This document shows positions 54,539-63,806 of a stretch of 64,000 bases of DNA, piece after piece. The DNA comes from Streptomyces asoensis. Its GTDB lineage: Bacteria; Actinomycetota; Actinomycetes; Streptomycetales; Streptomycetaceae. The notes beneath the pieces were generated by a model, which saw only the letters and a program-made list of their open reading frames with translations, ran no database searches and was not told where the DNA came from. The position numbers and the translations under genes are program-made. Numbering within the stretch: position 1 is the stretch's first letter; every line of letters starts with the position of its first letter. The stretch spans positions 1,674,001 through 1,738,000 of the forward strand of contig NZ_BNEB01000002.1 in the NCBI RefSeq assembly GCF_016860545.1, written 5' to 3'.

Positions 54539-55069
54539 TCAGCTGCACGTGCGGTAGTTGTAGCCCGCGATGCGCCCGCTGCCGTCGCCGTCGGTGAAGT
54601 GGTAGTAGCCGTCGCTGTCGCGCGAGACGCTGATCACGTGGCTGGTGCCGATGTAGTACGCCACGGTGTTGCCGCTCGTGCCGTAGTCGGAGTTGCGCAG
54701 CCAGTTGCCGGCCGCGGTCCAGGTGTTCTGACCGGCCGAACCGTCGCTGCCCACCTGGAACTTGGTCTGCCATCTCGCGGTCGCCGCCGCGGTGTTGCTC
54801 CCGAAGTCGCCGTCGATGCCGGAGGCGGCGAGTTCGCCGTCGGCCCACAGGATCTTCTGCCACAGGCAGGTCGCGTTGGACTGCTTGTTGTGCCCGGTGT
54901 CCACGATGCCTTCGTTGTCCCAGTCGTCGGCGAACACCCCGCCGCCGTAGACGTAGTCCAGGCCGCTGTAGGTCCCGCTCGCGGATGCCGGGGTGGCGCT
55001 CAGCGCGAGGACGCCGGCGGTCAGGGCGCCGATGGTGCAGGCGGCGAACCGGGCTCTCTTCGAGGTCAC
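54539..55069 (-). CDS. Secreted peptidoglycan-binding-like protein
   Basis: 176 residues. The signal peptide (about 1-31, ARFAACTIGALTAGVLALSA) ends before SGTYSGLDY. Residues ~80-120 match the PG_binding_1 pattern (ADGELAASGIDGDFGSNTAA, ATARWQTKFQVGSDGSAG). No hydrolase domain is present, so it may be a cell-wall binding or inhibitor-like exported protein. GTG start with AGGAGG upstream. Confidence 0.82.
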   Translation of the reverse strand: MTSKRARFAACTIGALTAGVLALSATPASASGTYSGLDYVYGGGVFADDWDNEGIVDTGHNKQSNATCLWQKILWADGELAASGIDGDFGSNTAAATARWQTKFQVGSDGSAGQNTWTAAGNWLRNSDYGTSGNTVAYYIGTSHVISVSRDSDGYYHFTDGDGSGRIAGYNYRTCS

Positions 55070-55216
55070 GGAAATCCCTCCTGGTTCGGGCGACGGCGGA
55101 CCGTCTGATTCAGGCCACGGGAACTACTTGGCCTGGCGGAACCTTTGCAGGGTCCCGTCAGGGGCGACACACTCTTGCGGCTGAGCGCAAACAGGGAGAT
55201 CCCCGGGGGGAGCCGC

Positions 55217-56224
55217 GTGCTCCGTATTCACTTCACCGACGCCGATCTGGCCCGTGTGCGGGTCGCCACGGAGCCGGACCCCCTGTGGGAAGTGCTCGCG
55301 ACGCTGCACCGTCTCCAGTCGCGCTTCGGCCGCCGGCGGTTCGCCGCCTGGCACCGCACGGTCCGTGCCGAGCTGGGGGCGGCCGGACTGGCGCGCCCCG
55401 TGCGGGAGGTCCTGTTCGCCCTGTACCCCCTCGGGCCGTACCTGCCCGACTTCCTGACCCCGCCGGAGTCCGAGGGCGGCCTCGACGCGGGCCTCGACGG
55501 CATCCTGGGCAAGCCCCGGCGGGAGATTCTCGACGAGGTCGCGCTCCTCGACCGCGTGCGCGGTGTGCCCTCCTGGGCCCCTCGGCTGGGACAAGCGGCC
55601 GAGCGCAGGGAACTCACCGACCTGATCCGCCGGTTCCACGCCGTGGCGGTCGCGCCCTTCGCGGAGCACATGGACGGCGGGCTCATCGCCAACCGGAGCC
55701 TGCTCGGCCGGGCCCTGCTGACCGACGGGATCGACGGGCTGCTGTCAGGCCTCGGGCCCCGGATGCGCTGGCGCAGACCCGTCCTCGAAGTGGACTACCG
55801 CAACGACCGCGACCTGTACCTGCGCGGACGCGGGCTCCGGATCGTACCGACGTACTTCTCCTGCGGGACACCCGTCGCGCTGGCCAACGCCGACCTGCCG
55901 CCCGTGATGTCGTACCCGCTGAACCACCCGACGGCGCCGCAGGCCCCGCCCGGGGTCGGCGAGGCGCCCCTGGGAGCCCTGCTCGGCGCCACACGGGCCC
56001 GTGTCCTGCGATGCGTGGCCGACGGCCTCACCACGGGGGAGCTCGCCCGCGCCGCAGGCGTCTCGCTCTCCGCCGCCAGCCGGCACGCCTCGGTGCTCAG
56101 GGACGCCGGGCTGACGACCAGCAGTCAGGTCGGCCCGGCGGTGCTCCACACCCTCACCCCGCTGGGCGCGGCCCTGCTGCGCCGGACGCAGGACCTCCCG
56201 ACGCCGGACCGCACCCGGCCGTAG
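55217..56224 (+). CDS. ArsR-type winged-helix transcriptional regulator
   Basis: 335 residues. The N-terminal ~230 residues follow a pattern (LRIHFTDADLARVRVATEPD) found in large Streptomyces regulators. A helix-turn-helix lies at about 270-300 (GLTTGELARAAGVSLSAASR, HASVLRDAGLTTSSQ). GTG at 55217 has GGGGGGAG before it; the frame extends to 55145 but those residues are not typical. Divergent from the peptidoglycan-binding gene. Regulated genes unknown. Confidence 0.85.
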   Translation: MLRIHFTDADLARVRVATEPDPLWEVLATLHRLQSRFGRRRFAAWHRTVRAELGAAGLARPVREVLFALYPLGPYLPDFLTPPESEGGLDAGLDGILGKPRREILDEVALLDRVRGVPSWAPRLGQAAERRELTDLIRRFHAVAVAPFAEHMDGGLIANRSLLGRALLTDGIDGLLSGLGPRMRWRRPVLEVDYRNDRDLYLRGRGLRIVPTYFSCGTPVALANADLPPVMSYPLNHPTAPQAPPGVGEAPLGALLGATRARVLRCVADGLTTGELARAAGVSLSAASRHASVLRDAGLTTSSQVGPAVLHTLTPLGAALLRRTQDLPTPDRTRP

Positions 56225-56389
56225 CCGGAACACCGCCGCCCCGTGCCCGCGGCGACCGGCGGGAGGGCGTGTCCACGGTCACTGCGTGAGGCGTGCGAAA
56301 ACGGGCAGCAGGCTCTGTACGCATCGAAAGCACCTCGTGCCTCTTCTTCACGCACAGGTCGTCCCACGCAAGACAGGTAAGGAACCGCA

Positions 56390-57922
56390 GTGGCTGACGC
56401 ATCGACCGACGGGCAGCCGGGACCGGCCGGGTCCGGGAAGAGCGAGATCGCCGGACTGCCCGCGCAGGTCCGCCAGGACCTGACGCGCAGGCTCAAACGG
56501 AACAAGCGTCCCTTCCGTGACGACGACGTCCAGGTCGTCGAGCGACCGCTGCTGCGGCGCGCGGTCGGCGCCTCGGCGCTCGGCAACTGCATGGAATGGT
56601 TCGACTTCGGTGTCTACAGCTACCTCGCCGCGACACTCGGGAAGGTCTTCTTCCCCGGGGCGTCTCCCGCGGCGCAGGTGATCTCGTCCTTCGCCACCTT
56701 CGCGGCGGCGTTCGTGGTGCGCCCGCTCGGCGGTCTCGTCTTCGGTCCGCTCGGGGACCGCCTCGGACGGCAGAAGGTGCTCGCCACCACCATGATCATG
56801 ATGGCGGCCGGCACGTTCGCCATCGGCCTGATCCCCAGCTACGCCACGATCGGCATCGCCGCGCCGGTCCTGCTGCTGCTCGCCCGGATGGTGCAGGGCT
56901 TCTCCACGGGCGGTGAGTACGGCGGCGCCACGACGTTCGTCGCCGAGTACTCGCCCGACCGCCGCCGCGGCTTCCTCTCCAGCTGGCTCGACTTCGGCAC
57001 CTTCGTCGGGTACGCGCTGGGATCCGCCCTGGTCACCGCGTTGAACCTGGCCCTCAGCGATGCGCAGATGCTCTCCTGGGGCTGGCGCGTCCCGTTCCTG
57101 ATCGCGGGTCCGCTCGGGGTGATCGGCCTCTACATGCGTCTCAAGCTGGAGGAGTCGCCCGCCTTCCAGCAGCAGCTCGACGAACACGAGCAGAGCCTCG
57201 CCAAGGAGTCGGCGGGCACCGAGTTCCGGACCATCGTCAAGGAGCACTGGCGGGCCCTGCTCATCTGCATGGGACTCGTCCTGCTCTACAACGTCACCAA
57301 CTACATGGTCACGGGCTTCCTGCCGACGTACCAGACGGAGACGCTCGGCCGCTCCAGCAGTTCCGCCGACGTCCTCGTGCTCGTGGGCATGGTGTGGATC
57401 GTGGTGCTGATCACCTTCCTCGGCAGGCTCAGCGACCGCGTCGGCCGGCGCCCGCTCTACGGCTACGCGGCCGCGGGGATGATCCTGCTCGCCGTGCCCT
57501 CCTTCGCCCTGATCAAGGCGGACGGGACCTGGCTGCCGATCCTCGGGGTGCTGATCCTGTCCACCCTGCTGGCGTGCTTCGCCGCGCCGAGCGCCGCGAC
57601 GCTGCCCGCACTGTTCCCGACGGCCGTCCGGTACGCCGCCATGGGCATCGGCTTCAACTTCGCGGTCGCCGCGTTCGGCGGTACCACCCCGCTGGTCACG
57701 GAAGCGCTGGTGAGCCTCACCGGGAACGACATGATGCCCGCGTACTACCTCATGGCGGCCGGCGCCATCGGGCTGCTCACGGTCCGCCACCTCCCGGAGA
57801 GCGCCCAGGTGTCCCTGCGCGGCTCGCAGCCCATGGTGGGCTCGAAGAAGGAGCGTCGGGAGCTGATCGCCACCTCGCGGGAGCTGTACCGGGCCGGCCG
57901 GGAGATGTCCGGCCGCCGCTGA
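56390..57922 (+). CDS. MFS transporter, ProP-like (proline/betaine/metabolite:H+ symporter)
   Basis: 510 residues with twelve helices. GNCMEWFDFGVYSYLAATLG and LGGLVFGPLGDRLGRQKVLA are signatures of the metabolite:H+ symporter family, and RMVQGFSTGGEYGGATTFVA confirms it. The ~55-residue basic N-terminal tail and C-terminal RRELIATSRELYRAGREM helix are as in ProP-like proteins. GTG start follows AAGGAACCGCA. Substrate likely proline, glycine betaine or a similar osmolyte, but not proven. Confidence 0.9.
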   Translation: MADASTDGQPGPAGSGKSEIAGLPAQVRQDLTRRLKRNKRPFRDDDVQVVERPLLRRAVGASALGNCMEWFDFGVYSYLAATLGKVFFPGASPAAQVISSFATFAAAFVVRPLGGLVFGPLGDRLGRQKVLATTMIMMAAGTFAIGLIPSYATIGIAAPVLLLLARMVQGFSTGGEYGGATTFVAEYSPDRRRGFLSSWLDFGTFVGYALGSALVTALNLALSDAQMLSWGWRVPFLIAGPLGVIGLYMRLKLEESPAFQQQLDEHEQSLAKESAGTEFRTIVKEHWRALLICMGLVLLYNVTNYMVTGFLPTYQTETLGRSSSSADVLVLVGMVWIVVLITFLGRLSDRVGRRPLYGYAAAGMILLAVPSFALIKADGTWLPILGVLILSTLLACFAAPSAATLPALFPTAVRYAAMGIGFNFAVAAFGGTTPLVTEALVSLTGNDMMPAYYLMAAGAIGLLTVRHLPESAQVSLRGSQPMVGSKKERRELIATSRELYRAGREMSGRR

Positions 57923-57961
57923 GCCGGCCCCGCGCTCCCTGTGTCCCTGTGCCCGGACGGT

Positions 57962-57985
57962 GCCCGTCTCCCTCGGGAGGCGGGC
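57962..57985. terminator. Hairpin between convergent MFS and lipoprotein genes
   Basis: GCCCGTCTCCC pairs with GGGAGGCGGGC (11 bases, one G-T pair) in the 70-base gap between two convergent genes. Two T follow on the right. It is probably a shared terminator. Confidence 0.6.
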
Positions 57986-57992
57986 TTCCGGG

Positions 57993-58439
57993 TCAGCAGG
58001 CGTCGTACTTCCAGGCGTCGCCCTCCAGCGCCCACGGCTGCTTCGTCCGGTCGAACTTGGGCAGCCCCTCCACCTTGTAGGTCGCGAGACCCTTCTTGCC
58101 CGACACGTCGGCCCGGACCTCGCTCGCCAGGTGGTCGGGCCCGTAGTCCGTCTTCGCCTGCCGCAGGACGCCCGCGTACGCGTCCTTGGTGACCTTCTCG
58201 GCGCAGCGCGCGGACAGCATGGCGTACGCGGTGTCGGCGTCCCCGGCGAAGTAGGCGGCGGTGTAGACGGCGACGGCGGCCTCGAGGTCGTCGCCCTCGT
58301 GCTCGGCGGGAACGCTGACGGTGGGTTCGGCGGACGGCGTCCCGTCGTCGCGGGCGGCCGGGGCTTCGTCGGACGAGGAGCAGGCGCTGAGCGCGCCGAG
58401 GAGCAGGGCCGCGATGGCGATGGTCGCGCGAGTGCGCAT
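57993..58439 (-). CDS. Putative lipoprotein
   Basis: 148 residues. A signal peptide with lipobox (LLLGALSAC, Cys about 20) then an acidic Ser/Pro-rich spacer and a ~100-residue domain (AYFAGDADTAYAMLSARCAE, KKGLATYKVEGLPKFDRT) with conserved Cys near both ends. Resembles DUF4878-like or NTF2-type lipoproteins, but the family is not certain. Start ATG at 58439; upstream frame is non-coding-like. Confidence 0.82.
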   Translation of the reverse strand: MRTRATIAIAALLLGALSACSSSDEAPAARDDGTPSAEPTVSVPAEHEGDDLEAAVAVYTAAYFAGDADTAYAMLSARCAEKVTKDAYAGVLRQAKTDYGPDHLASEVRADVSGKKGLATYKVEGLPKFDRTKQPWALEGDAWKYDAC

Positions 58440-58662
58440 GGTGGTCGTCCCCCCTGGACAGTGATGTCTGCGGGACGATGCTGCCACGCCAGGGCAGGTC
58501 AGGGCTTCGGGGGGTGTGGTTTCGGCGGCGCCCTGTGACCGGGCCGCCACGAGGACGTGACAGTCGGGCGCGGTGTCCGCGGTGTGCGCGGTGGAGGGCG
58601 GCCGTGGGCGGGAAGCGGTGTGACGCCGCACGGCGCGGGTGCCCTCCTGGCAGGATGGCGGC

Positions 58663-59016
58663 ATGGAACGCGTACTCGGAATCGGCGGATACTTCCTGCG
58701 GGCGGCCGACCCCGTCGCCCTGAGCGCCTGGTACCGCGACTGCCTGGGGCTGGAGGCCGACGAACACGGCCTGTGGCGGCAGGAGCCGGGACCGACGGTG
58801 TTCGCGGCGTTTGAGTCCGACACGGACTACTTCGGCTCCCGGTCGCAGCGGACGATGCTCAACTTCCGGGTCCGCGACCTGGACGCGATGCTCGCGCAGC
58901 TGCGCGCCGCGGGCGCGGAGGTGGCCGCGGGGACGCAGGACATGGAGGGGGTCGGCCGGTTCGGCTGGGTCACCGATCCCGAGGGGAACCGCGTCGAACT
59001 GTGGCAGCCCGCCTGA
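58663..59016 (+). CDS. VOC family protein
   Basis: 117 residues. ERVLGIGGYFLRAADPVALS, AWYRDCLGLEADEHG, MLNFRVRDLDAMLAQLRAAG and FGWVTDPEGNRVELWQPA give the full VOC pattern with the final Glu metal ligand. Start at 58663 is eight residues into a longer frame; GCAGGATGGCGGC precedes it. Substrate unknown. Confidence 0.87.
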   Translation: MERVLGIGGYFLRAADPVALSAWYRDCLGLEADEHGLWRQEPGPTVFAAFESDTDYFGSRSQRTMLNFRVRDLDAMLAQLRAAGAEVAAGTQDMEGVGRFGWVTDPEGNRVELWQPA

Positions 59017-59072
59017 CACCGGTTCCGGGCGGCTGTCGCGGACACTGGAGAGCAGGAGACGGGAGACCGATC

Positions 59073-59936
59073 ATGCTGACCGCAGTGCGCGCACAACTCG
59101 GCGGGGCGCTGTTCCGCCGCGTCGCCGGCCCCGACGGACCCGCCACCCGGGCCCGCATCCACGAGACCCCCGGTCCGCGCTGGTTCGCGCCGGACCGGCC
59201 GATCCGCACCGTCCACGGTGACGCGTCGATGTTCATCGGCGGGCTGAGCGCCCTGCTGCTCCAGTCCCTGCACCCGCTCGCCATGGCGGCCGTGGCCGGG
59301 CACTCCGGGTACCGCGGCGACCCCTGGGGCCGGTTGCAGCGCACCAGCACCTTCCTGGCCGTGACGACCTACGGCACGTCGGCGGACGCCCAGCGCGCCG
59401 TCGACCACGTCCGCGCCATCCATGAGCGCATCCGCGGCACGACGTCCGACGGCGCGGCCTACCACGCGGCCGATCCGCACCTCCTCGGCTGGGTGCACGC
59501 CGCCGAGACGGACAGCTTCCTGCGCGCCCACGCACGCTTCGGGGCCCGTCCGCTGGACGCCGCCGGGTACGACGGCTATGTCGCCGACACCGCGCGCGTC
59601 GCCGAGGCGCTGGGCGTGAGCGACCCACCGCGTGACCGCCGCCAGCTGGCCGAGCGCCTGACCGCCTACCGGCCCGAACTCGGGGCGACCTCAGAGGCCC
59701 GGGCCGCCGCCCGCTTCCTGCTGTTGCGGCCGCCGGTGCCGCTCGCGGTGCGCCCCTTCTACGGCGGGCTGGCCGCCAACGCCGTCGTGCTCCTGCCGCC
59801 CTGGGCCCGCGCCATGCTGGGGCTGCCGCGGGTACCGGTCGTCGAGAGCCTCACCGTACGGCCCACCGGACAGGCCCTGACCCGGGCCATCCGCTGGGCC
59901 ATGAGCCCGCCGCCGGGCCGGTCGGGACCGGCGTGA
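59073..59936 (+). CDS. Oxygenase MpaB family (DUF2236) protein
   Basis: 287 residues. GDASMFIGGLSALLLQSLHP and AAVAGHSGYRGDPWGRLQRT fit the DUF2236 family, which includes latex-clearing and MpaB-type heme proteins; WVHAAETDSFLRAHARFG is another conserved block. The natural substrate of bacterial members is mostly unknown. ATG after GGGAGACCGATC. Convergent with the DUF4239 gene, 18 bases apart. Confidence 0.85.
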   Translation: MLTAVRAQLGGALFRRVAGPDGPATRARIHETPGPRWFAPDRPIRTVHGDASMFIGGLSALLLQSLHPLAMAAVAGHSGYRGDPWGRLQRTSTFLAVTTYGTSADAQRAVDHVRAIHERIRGTTSDGAAYHAADPHLLGWVHAAETDSFLRAHARFGARPLDAAGYDGYVADTARVAEALGVSDPPRDRRQLAERLTAYRPELGATSEARAAARFLLLRPPVPLAVRPFYGGLAANAVVLLPPWARAMLGLPRVPVVESLTVRPTGQALTRAIRWAMSPPPGRSGPA

Positions 59937-59954
59937 GCGGGCGGCCCGGCGGGC

Positions 59955-60716
59955 TCAGGCCGTGCTCGCGTACAGCTCTTGGAGGGGCTGGGCCGAGTCG
60001 GTTCCCGAATGGCCGAACGGAGCGTCGAAACTCCACACCAGGAAGAGCAGGAAGACGACCAGGGCGCTGAACGCGGTGGCCAGCATCAGCTCCCGGGCCG
60101 AGCGGCGGATCTGGAGCGCGTAGAGCAGTCCGAGGGTGACCACCCCGCCCGCGATCAACCCGAACCACACGACGCCCGGCAGGGTGCTGCCGGCGCTGTC
60201 GAGGCGCTGGTGGCGGGCGTCGTCGGCGGCGGCGACCTGGTCGAGGAGCGGCTGATAGGCCTGGGCCTGGAGTTCGTCGGTGGGCGTGCGGTGGGCGATG
60301 TCGCTGCGGATGCGGGTCAGCAGGCGGCCGCCGGAGGCGTCGACCGCGCCGTCGTCCTCCATGGCCGGCCACTCCTCGGTGACGGCGTGCCGGGCGTAGG
60401 CGTCGATGTGCCGGCGCACCTGGGTGTGGAAGGCGGCGGGGTAGACGTCCAGGCGCTGGTCGATCTCGTAGAGCGCCTGGGCCTCGCGCTGCACGGTGTC
60501 CTCGGCGGCGCCGCGGGCCTCCCAGACTCCCGCGATGGCCAGCCCCAGGACGATGGCGTAGACGACGCCGACCATCATCACCATGTACTCCAGCACGTCG
60601 GGAGTCTGCGAGGTGTCCTCGTCGTCGGCGACACGGCGGTGGCGCATCACGGTGGCGGCGACGACGAAGGCGCAGACCAGCGCACAGGCCAGGGTGTAGA
60701 TCAGCCATTCCGGCAC
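59955..60716 (-). CDS. DUF4239-type membrane protein
   Basis: 253 residues. N-terminal helices (LIYTLACALVCAFVVAATVM, MVMMVGVVYAIVLGLAIAGV), a long soluble alpha-helical middle part (AQALYEIDQRLDVYPAAFHT) and two C-terminal helices (FGLIAGGVVTLGLLYALQI, MLATAFSALVVFLLFLVWSF) match DUF4239. Function unknown. GTG start with CTGGAGTACCGCT before it. Confidence 0.87.
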   Translation of the reverse strand: MPEWLIYTLACALVCAFVVAATVMRHRRVADDEDTSQTPDVLEYMVMMVGVVYAIVLGLAIAGVWEARGAAEDTVQREAQALYEIDQRLDVYPAAFHTQVRRHIDAYARHAVTEEWPAMEDDGAVDASGGRLLTRIRSDIAHRTPTDELQAQAYQPLLDQVAAADDARHQRLDSAGSTLPGVVWFGLIAGGVVTLGLLYALQIRRSARELMLATAFSALVVFLLFLVWSFDAPFGHSGTDSAQPLQELYASTA

Positions 60717-60765
60717 AGCGGTACTCCAGGGCGAGCGGGTGGACGGGGGAGCGGTGGGCCCGGGG

Positions 60766-61314
60766 TCAGCGGCCGTTGCGGCGGCGGGAACCCGGGCGCA
60801 GCGCGGCGGCGGCGAGGACGGCCGGCGTGGTGATCACGACGGTGGTCGTCATGGTGGACAGACCGCCGGGCGCCGGGCGGGCGGCCCGGCTGCCGTAGTG
60901 GAAGCGGGGCACCCAGCGGAAGGGCGCGGGACGGGGCGGGGCCGCCGCCGGGGCGGGCGCGTCGTGGGCCACGGCGGGGGGCGTCGGCCGCGGCGCGGGC
61001 GACGGCCGTTGCGCGGGCCGTTGCGCGGGCCGGGGGAGCGCCACGAGGGGCCGCGGGGCCTTCGGGCGGCCCATGGGGCGGGGCGCCGGCGTGGCGGGGG
61101 CCGGGGCGCGTGGCGGCCGTCGGACAGGTGAGGGCGAGGGGGTGGCCGGACCGCGCTCGGGGGAGGTGCCGATCTCCACCCGTCCGTCGGCGGCGCACAG
61201 CACCACATGGGCGGTGGGGGGAGTGGTGTCGACGACGACCGCGGGTCCGCCGGCGCCCGGCAGGGGACACAGCGCGGCGGCCGTTCCGATACCGAGGGTG
61301 ATCCAGCCGCTCAC
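60766..61314 (-). CDS. Proline-rich protein with N- and C-terminal hydrophobic segments
   Basis: 182 residues. SGWITLGIGTAAALCPLPGA is a possible signal segment, a long Pro/Arg/Ala-rich spacer lies in the middle, and TTTVVITTPAVLAAAALRPG is the final hydrophobic stretch followed by a basic end. No known domain. GTG at 61314 has AGAGGAA upstream. It lies 49 bases upstream of the DUF4239 gene on the same strand, so the two may share a transcript. Confidence 0.55.
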   Translation of the reverse strand: MSGWITLGIGTAAALCPLPGAGGPAVVVDTTPPTAHVVLCAADGRVEIGTSPERGPATPSPSPVRRPPRAPAPATPAPRPMGRPKAPRPLVALPRPAQRPAQRPSPAPRPTPPAVAHDAPAPAAAPPRPAPFRWVPRFHYGSRAARPAPGGLSTMTTTVVITTPAVLAAAALRPGSRRRNGR

Positions 61315-61465
61315 CGGTGCTGTTCCTCTCCGCTGACGGTGTGTGTGCCTCGGGGGAGACACACACGGGGTGACGCCGACGCGCTCACCGGGTGGTGCGG
61401 GTTCGGCAACGGAAGCAACGATCATGCTCGGCCCGGGGTCACGGGCGGGGCCGGACCGGGCGGGT

Positions 61466-63076
61466 TCAGCGGCTCCGGGGGCGTGGTGGGCCGGCGAGGA
61501 GGAGGGGTTCGATGGCCGCGTACCGTTCGCGTTCGCGCGCGGTCGCCTTCCGGCCGGACAGGAGGGTGCCGAGCAGGCCGCACAGGAAGCCCGCCGGTAC
61601 CGAGACGAGCGCGGTGGTGGTGAACGGGAACCAGTTGAAGTCGACTTCGGGGAAGGCCGATCCGGGAGAGCCGGAGACGAGGTTGGTGCCGGTCATCAGG
61701 ACGAGGACGCTGACGGTTCCGCCGATGAGCGTGGACAGCAGCCCCGCACGGGTGAATCGCCGCCAGAAGAGGCTGTAGACGAGGGCGGGGGCGATGGCCG
61801 AGGCGCCGAGGCAGAAGGAGACGGTGGCGAGCGGCTGGAGACTGCGGTGCTGGGCGACGACGGCCAGCACGATGACGGGCAGGCCCACGGCGAGCGCGGC
61901 CGCCCGGGCCAGTGCCATCTCGCGCAGCGGCGAGACGCCCGGGCGGGCGGCCGCGATGTCGTGGGCCAGCGAGTTCGCGCAGGCCAGCGTCATGCTGGCC
62001 ACGGACGCCAGCAGGGTCAGGAAGATCGCCGTCGTGACGGTGGCGAACAGCAGGCTCTCCGGACGGGACAGGTGCATCCCGAACGCGGCTCGTGAGCCGA
62101 GCAGGTAGGCGGTGTTGCCGCGCGGGTCGGCGCCGGCGACCCCCGCGCGCCCGATGAGGGCGGTGGCGCCCACGCCGATCACGGTGATCACGGCGATGAA
62201 GAGGGTGACCGTGGAGATCGCCCAGGACATCGCGCGGCGCACCTGGGGGGCGCTGCCCGCGGTGTACATCCGCATGGTGACGTGCGGCAGACAGGCGCCG
62301 CCCAGGACGATGGCGCACTGGGTGCTCACCATGTCGAGTCCGCGGTGCGGCCCGTCCGCGAACTGGAGTCCGTAGTGCAGGAAGTTCTGCTCGGCGCCGC
62401 TGCCGTGGGCGGCTGCCCGGAACAGGGCCCCGGGGCTCCAGCCGAAGGTGTGCAGGACGAGCCCGGAGACGACGAGCCCGGACCCGAGCAGGATGACCGT
62501 CTTGAGGATCTGGATCAGCGCGGTGCCCCGCATGCCCCCGATGGCGGCGTAGCTGATCATCAGGGTGCCCGCCCCGATGACGCAGCCGGTGCGCGTCGCG
62601 CCGTCGGGGAAGCCGAGGACGTAGGCCAGCAACTGGCCGACACCGGCGAGCTGGACGACCATCATCGGCACGAGCGAGGCGAGGGTGACCAGGCACGCGG
62701 TGATGCGCACCGCGCGGCCGGGCAGGCGTCGGCCGAGGGCGTCGGCCATCGTGAACCGGCCGGTGTGGTGCAGGGGTTCGGCCAGGAGGACCATCAGGAG
62801 CAGCAGGGAGAGCACGGTGCTCAGTGCCAGGACGACACCGTCGTAGCCGCACAGCGCGATGACGCCTCCGATGGTGAGGACGGTGGCGGCGGAGATGTAG
62901 TCACCGGCGATGGCGAGGCCGTTGCGCAGGGGCGAGAGGGAGCGGTAGCCGGTGTAGAACTCGTCGAGGTCGTCACGGTCGGGACCGGTGAGCACGCACA
63001 GCATGAGGGTCACGGTCACGACGCTGACGAACGCCACCAGGGACCAGGACTGCGCGGTGCCGTCGAGCTCCGTCAC
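61466..63076 (-). CDS. Sodium:solute (acetate/ActP-type) symporter
   Basis: 536 residues, about thirteen helices. DLDEFYTGYRSLSPLRNGLA, IAGDYISAATVLTIGGVIAL and QCAIVLGGACLPHVTMRMYT mark the SSS/ActP family (cation/acetate or similar monocarboxylates). GTG start overlaps the DUF485 stop (GTGA). The substrate by this pairing is probably acetate or propionate; not certain from sequence. Confidence 0.9.
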   Translation of the reverse strand: MTELDGTAQSWSLVAFVSVVTVTLMLCVLTGPDRDDLDEFYTGYRSLSPLRNGLAIAGDYISAATVLTIGGVIALCGYDGVVLALSTVLSLLLLMVLLAEPLHHTGRFTMADALGRRLPGRAVRITACLVTLASLVPMMVVQLAGVGQLLAYVLGFPDGATRTGCVIGAGTLMISYAAIGGMRGTALIQILKTVILLGSGLVVSGLVLHTFGWSPGALFRAAAHGSGAEQNFLHYGLQFADGPHRGLDMVSTQCAIVLGGACLPHVTMRMYTAGSAPQVRRAMSWAISTVTLFIAVITVIGVGATALIGRAGVAGADPRGNTAYLLGSRAAFGMHLSRPESLLFATVTTAIFLTLLASVASMTLACANSLAHDIAAARPGVSPLREMALARAAALAVGLPVIVLAVVAQHRSLQPLATVSFCLGASAIAPALVYSLFWRRFTRAGLLSTLIGGTVSVLVLMTGTNLVSGSPGSAFPEVDFNWFPFTTTALVSVPAGFLCGLLGTLLSGRKATARERERYAAIEPLLLAGPPRPRSR

Positions 63077-63507
63077 GACCGTGTCCCTTCGTGCGGGACG
63101 TGGTCGGGCCCGCGGTGCACGCGCCGGGCCAGCGGGTCGACGTAGCGGCGCGCCGTGAACTCGTAGAGGATCACGGCCAGCCAGGTGACGGGCAGTTGGA
63201 CCAGGGCGAGGAGGAGCCCGGTGGGCAGGCCGCCGGGTGCCGGGCGGGTCATCACGGAGGGGGCCTCGACGGTGAGGCCGAGGAAGACGGCGAAGTAGCC
63301 CAGTGCGGCGAAGGTGGCGACGCGCCGCTGCCAGCGGCAGGCCCGGCGCAGGCGCCGGAGGTCGCGGTGGCCGCCGGTGCTCGCCCGGGCGGGTGCGGGC
63401 AGCGGGGTCCCGTCCGGTGGGGCGGCCCACCGCGGGGCGGCGGCGGGGAAGGCGTGGCGTCCGGGCCGGCGGTGGGCCGGGTGTAACTCGGAGCTGTCGG
63501 AGGACAT
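63073..63507 (-). CDS. DUF485 membrane protein (YjcH-like)
   Basis: 144 residues. Two helices after a Pro-rich tail (FAALGYFAVFLGLTV, TGLLLALVQLPVTWLAVILY), with RRYVDPLARRVHRG at the end. DUF485 proteins are coupled to ActP-type symporters in many bacteria. ATG has AGTAGGAGATCCTGGG upstream. The longer Pro-rich N-tail is unusual. Confidence 0.85.
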   Translation of the reverse strand: MSSDSSELHPAHRRPGRHAFPAAAPRWAAPPDGTPLPAPARASTGGHRDLRRLRRACRWQRRVATFAALGYFAVFLGLTVEAPSVMTRPAPGGLPTGLLLALVQLPVTWLAVILYEFTARRYVDPLARRVHRGPDHVPHEGTRS

Positions 63508-63806
63508 CCCAGGATCTCCTACTGGGTCGTGGGCCCCAGGAGTGCGGACCGCGAGAAATGGGAGAGCGGTTCAACTGTTCGGGATCCGCACGTTATGCGG
63601 GCGCCGGAGCGTGCGCAGAGACTTCCGTGAACTCGCTGGTGAGGGCCGTCAAGGGGCTCTGACCTCGGGTGTTGTGGAAGTGGGCGGTGTGGCGAGGGGG
63701 CACGCCGGTGATCTGCGGGGCGTCCGCGTCCCGCCGCCCGCGCGGGTGCCCCGGACGGTGCGCGGGGCCCGTGGGCCGCTCCCGGCGAGGGCGCAGGCGG
63801 GGTGCG

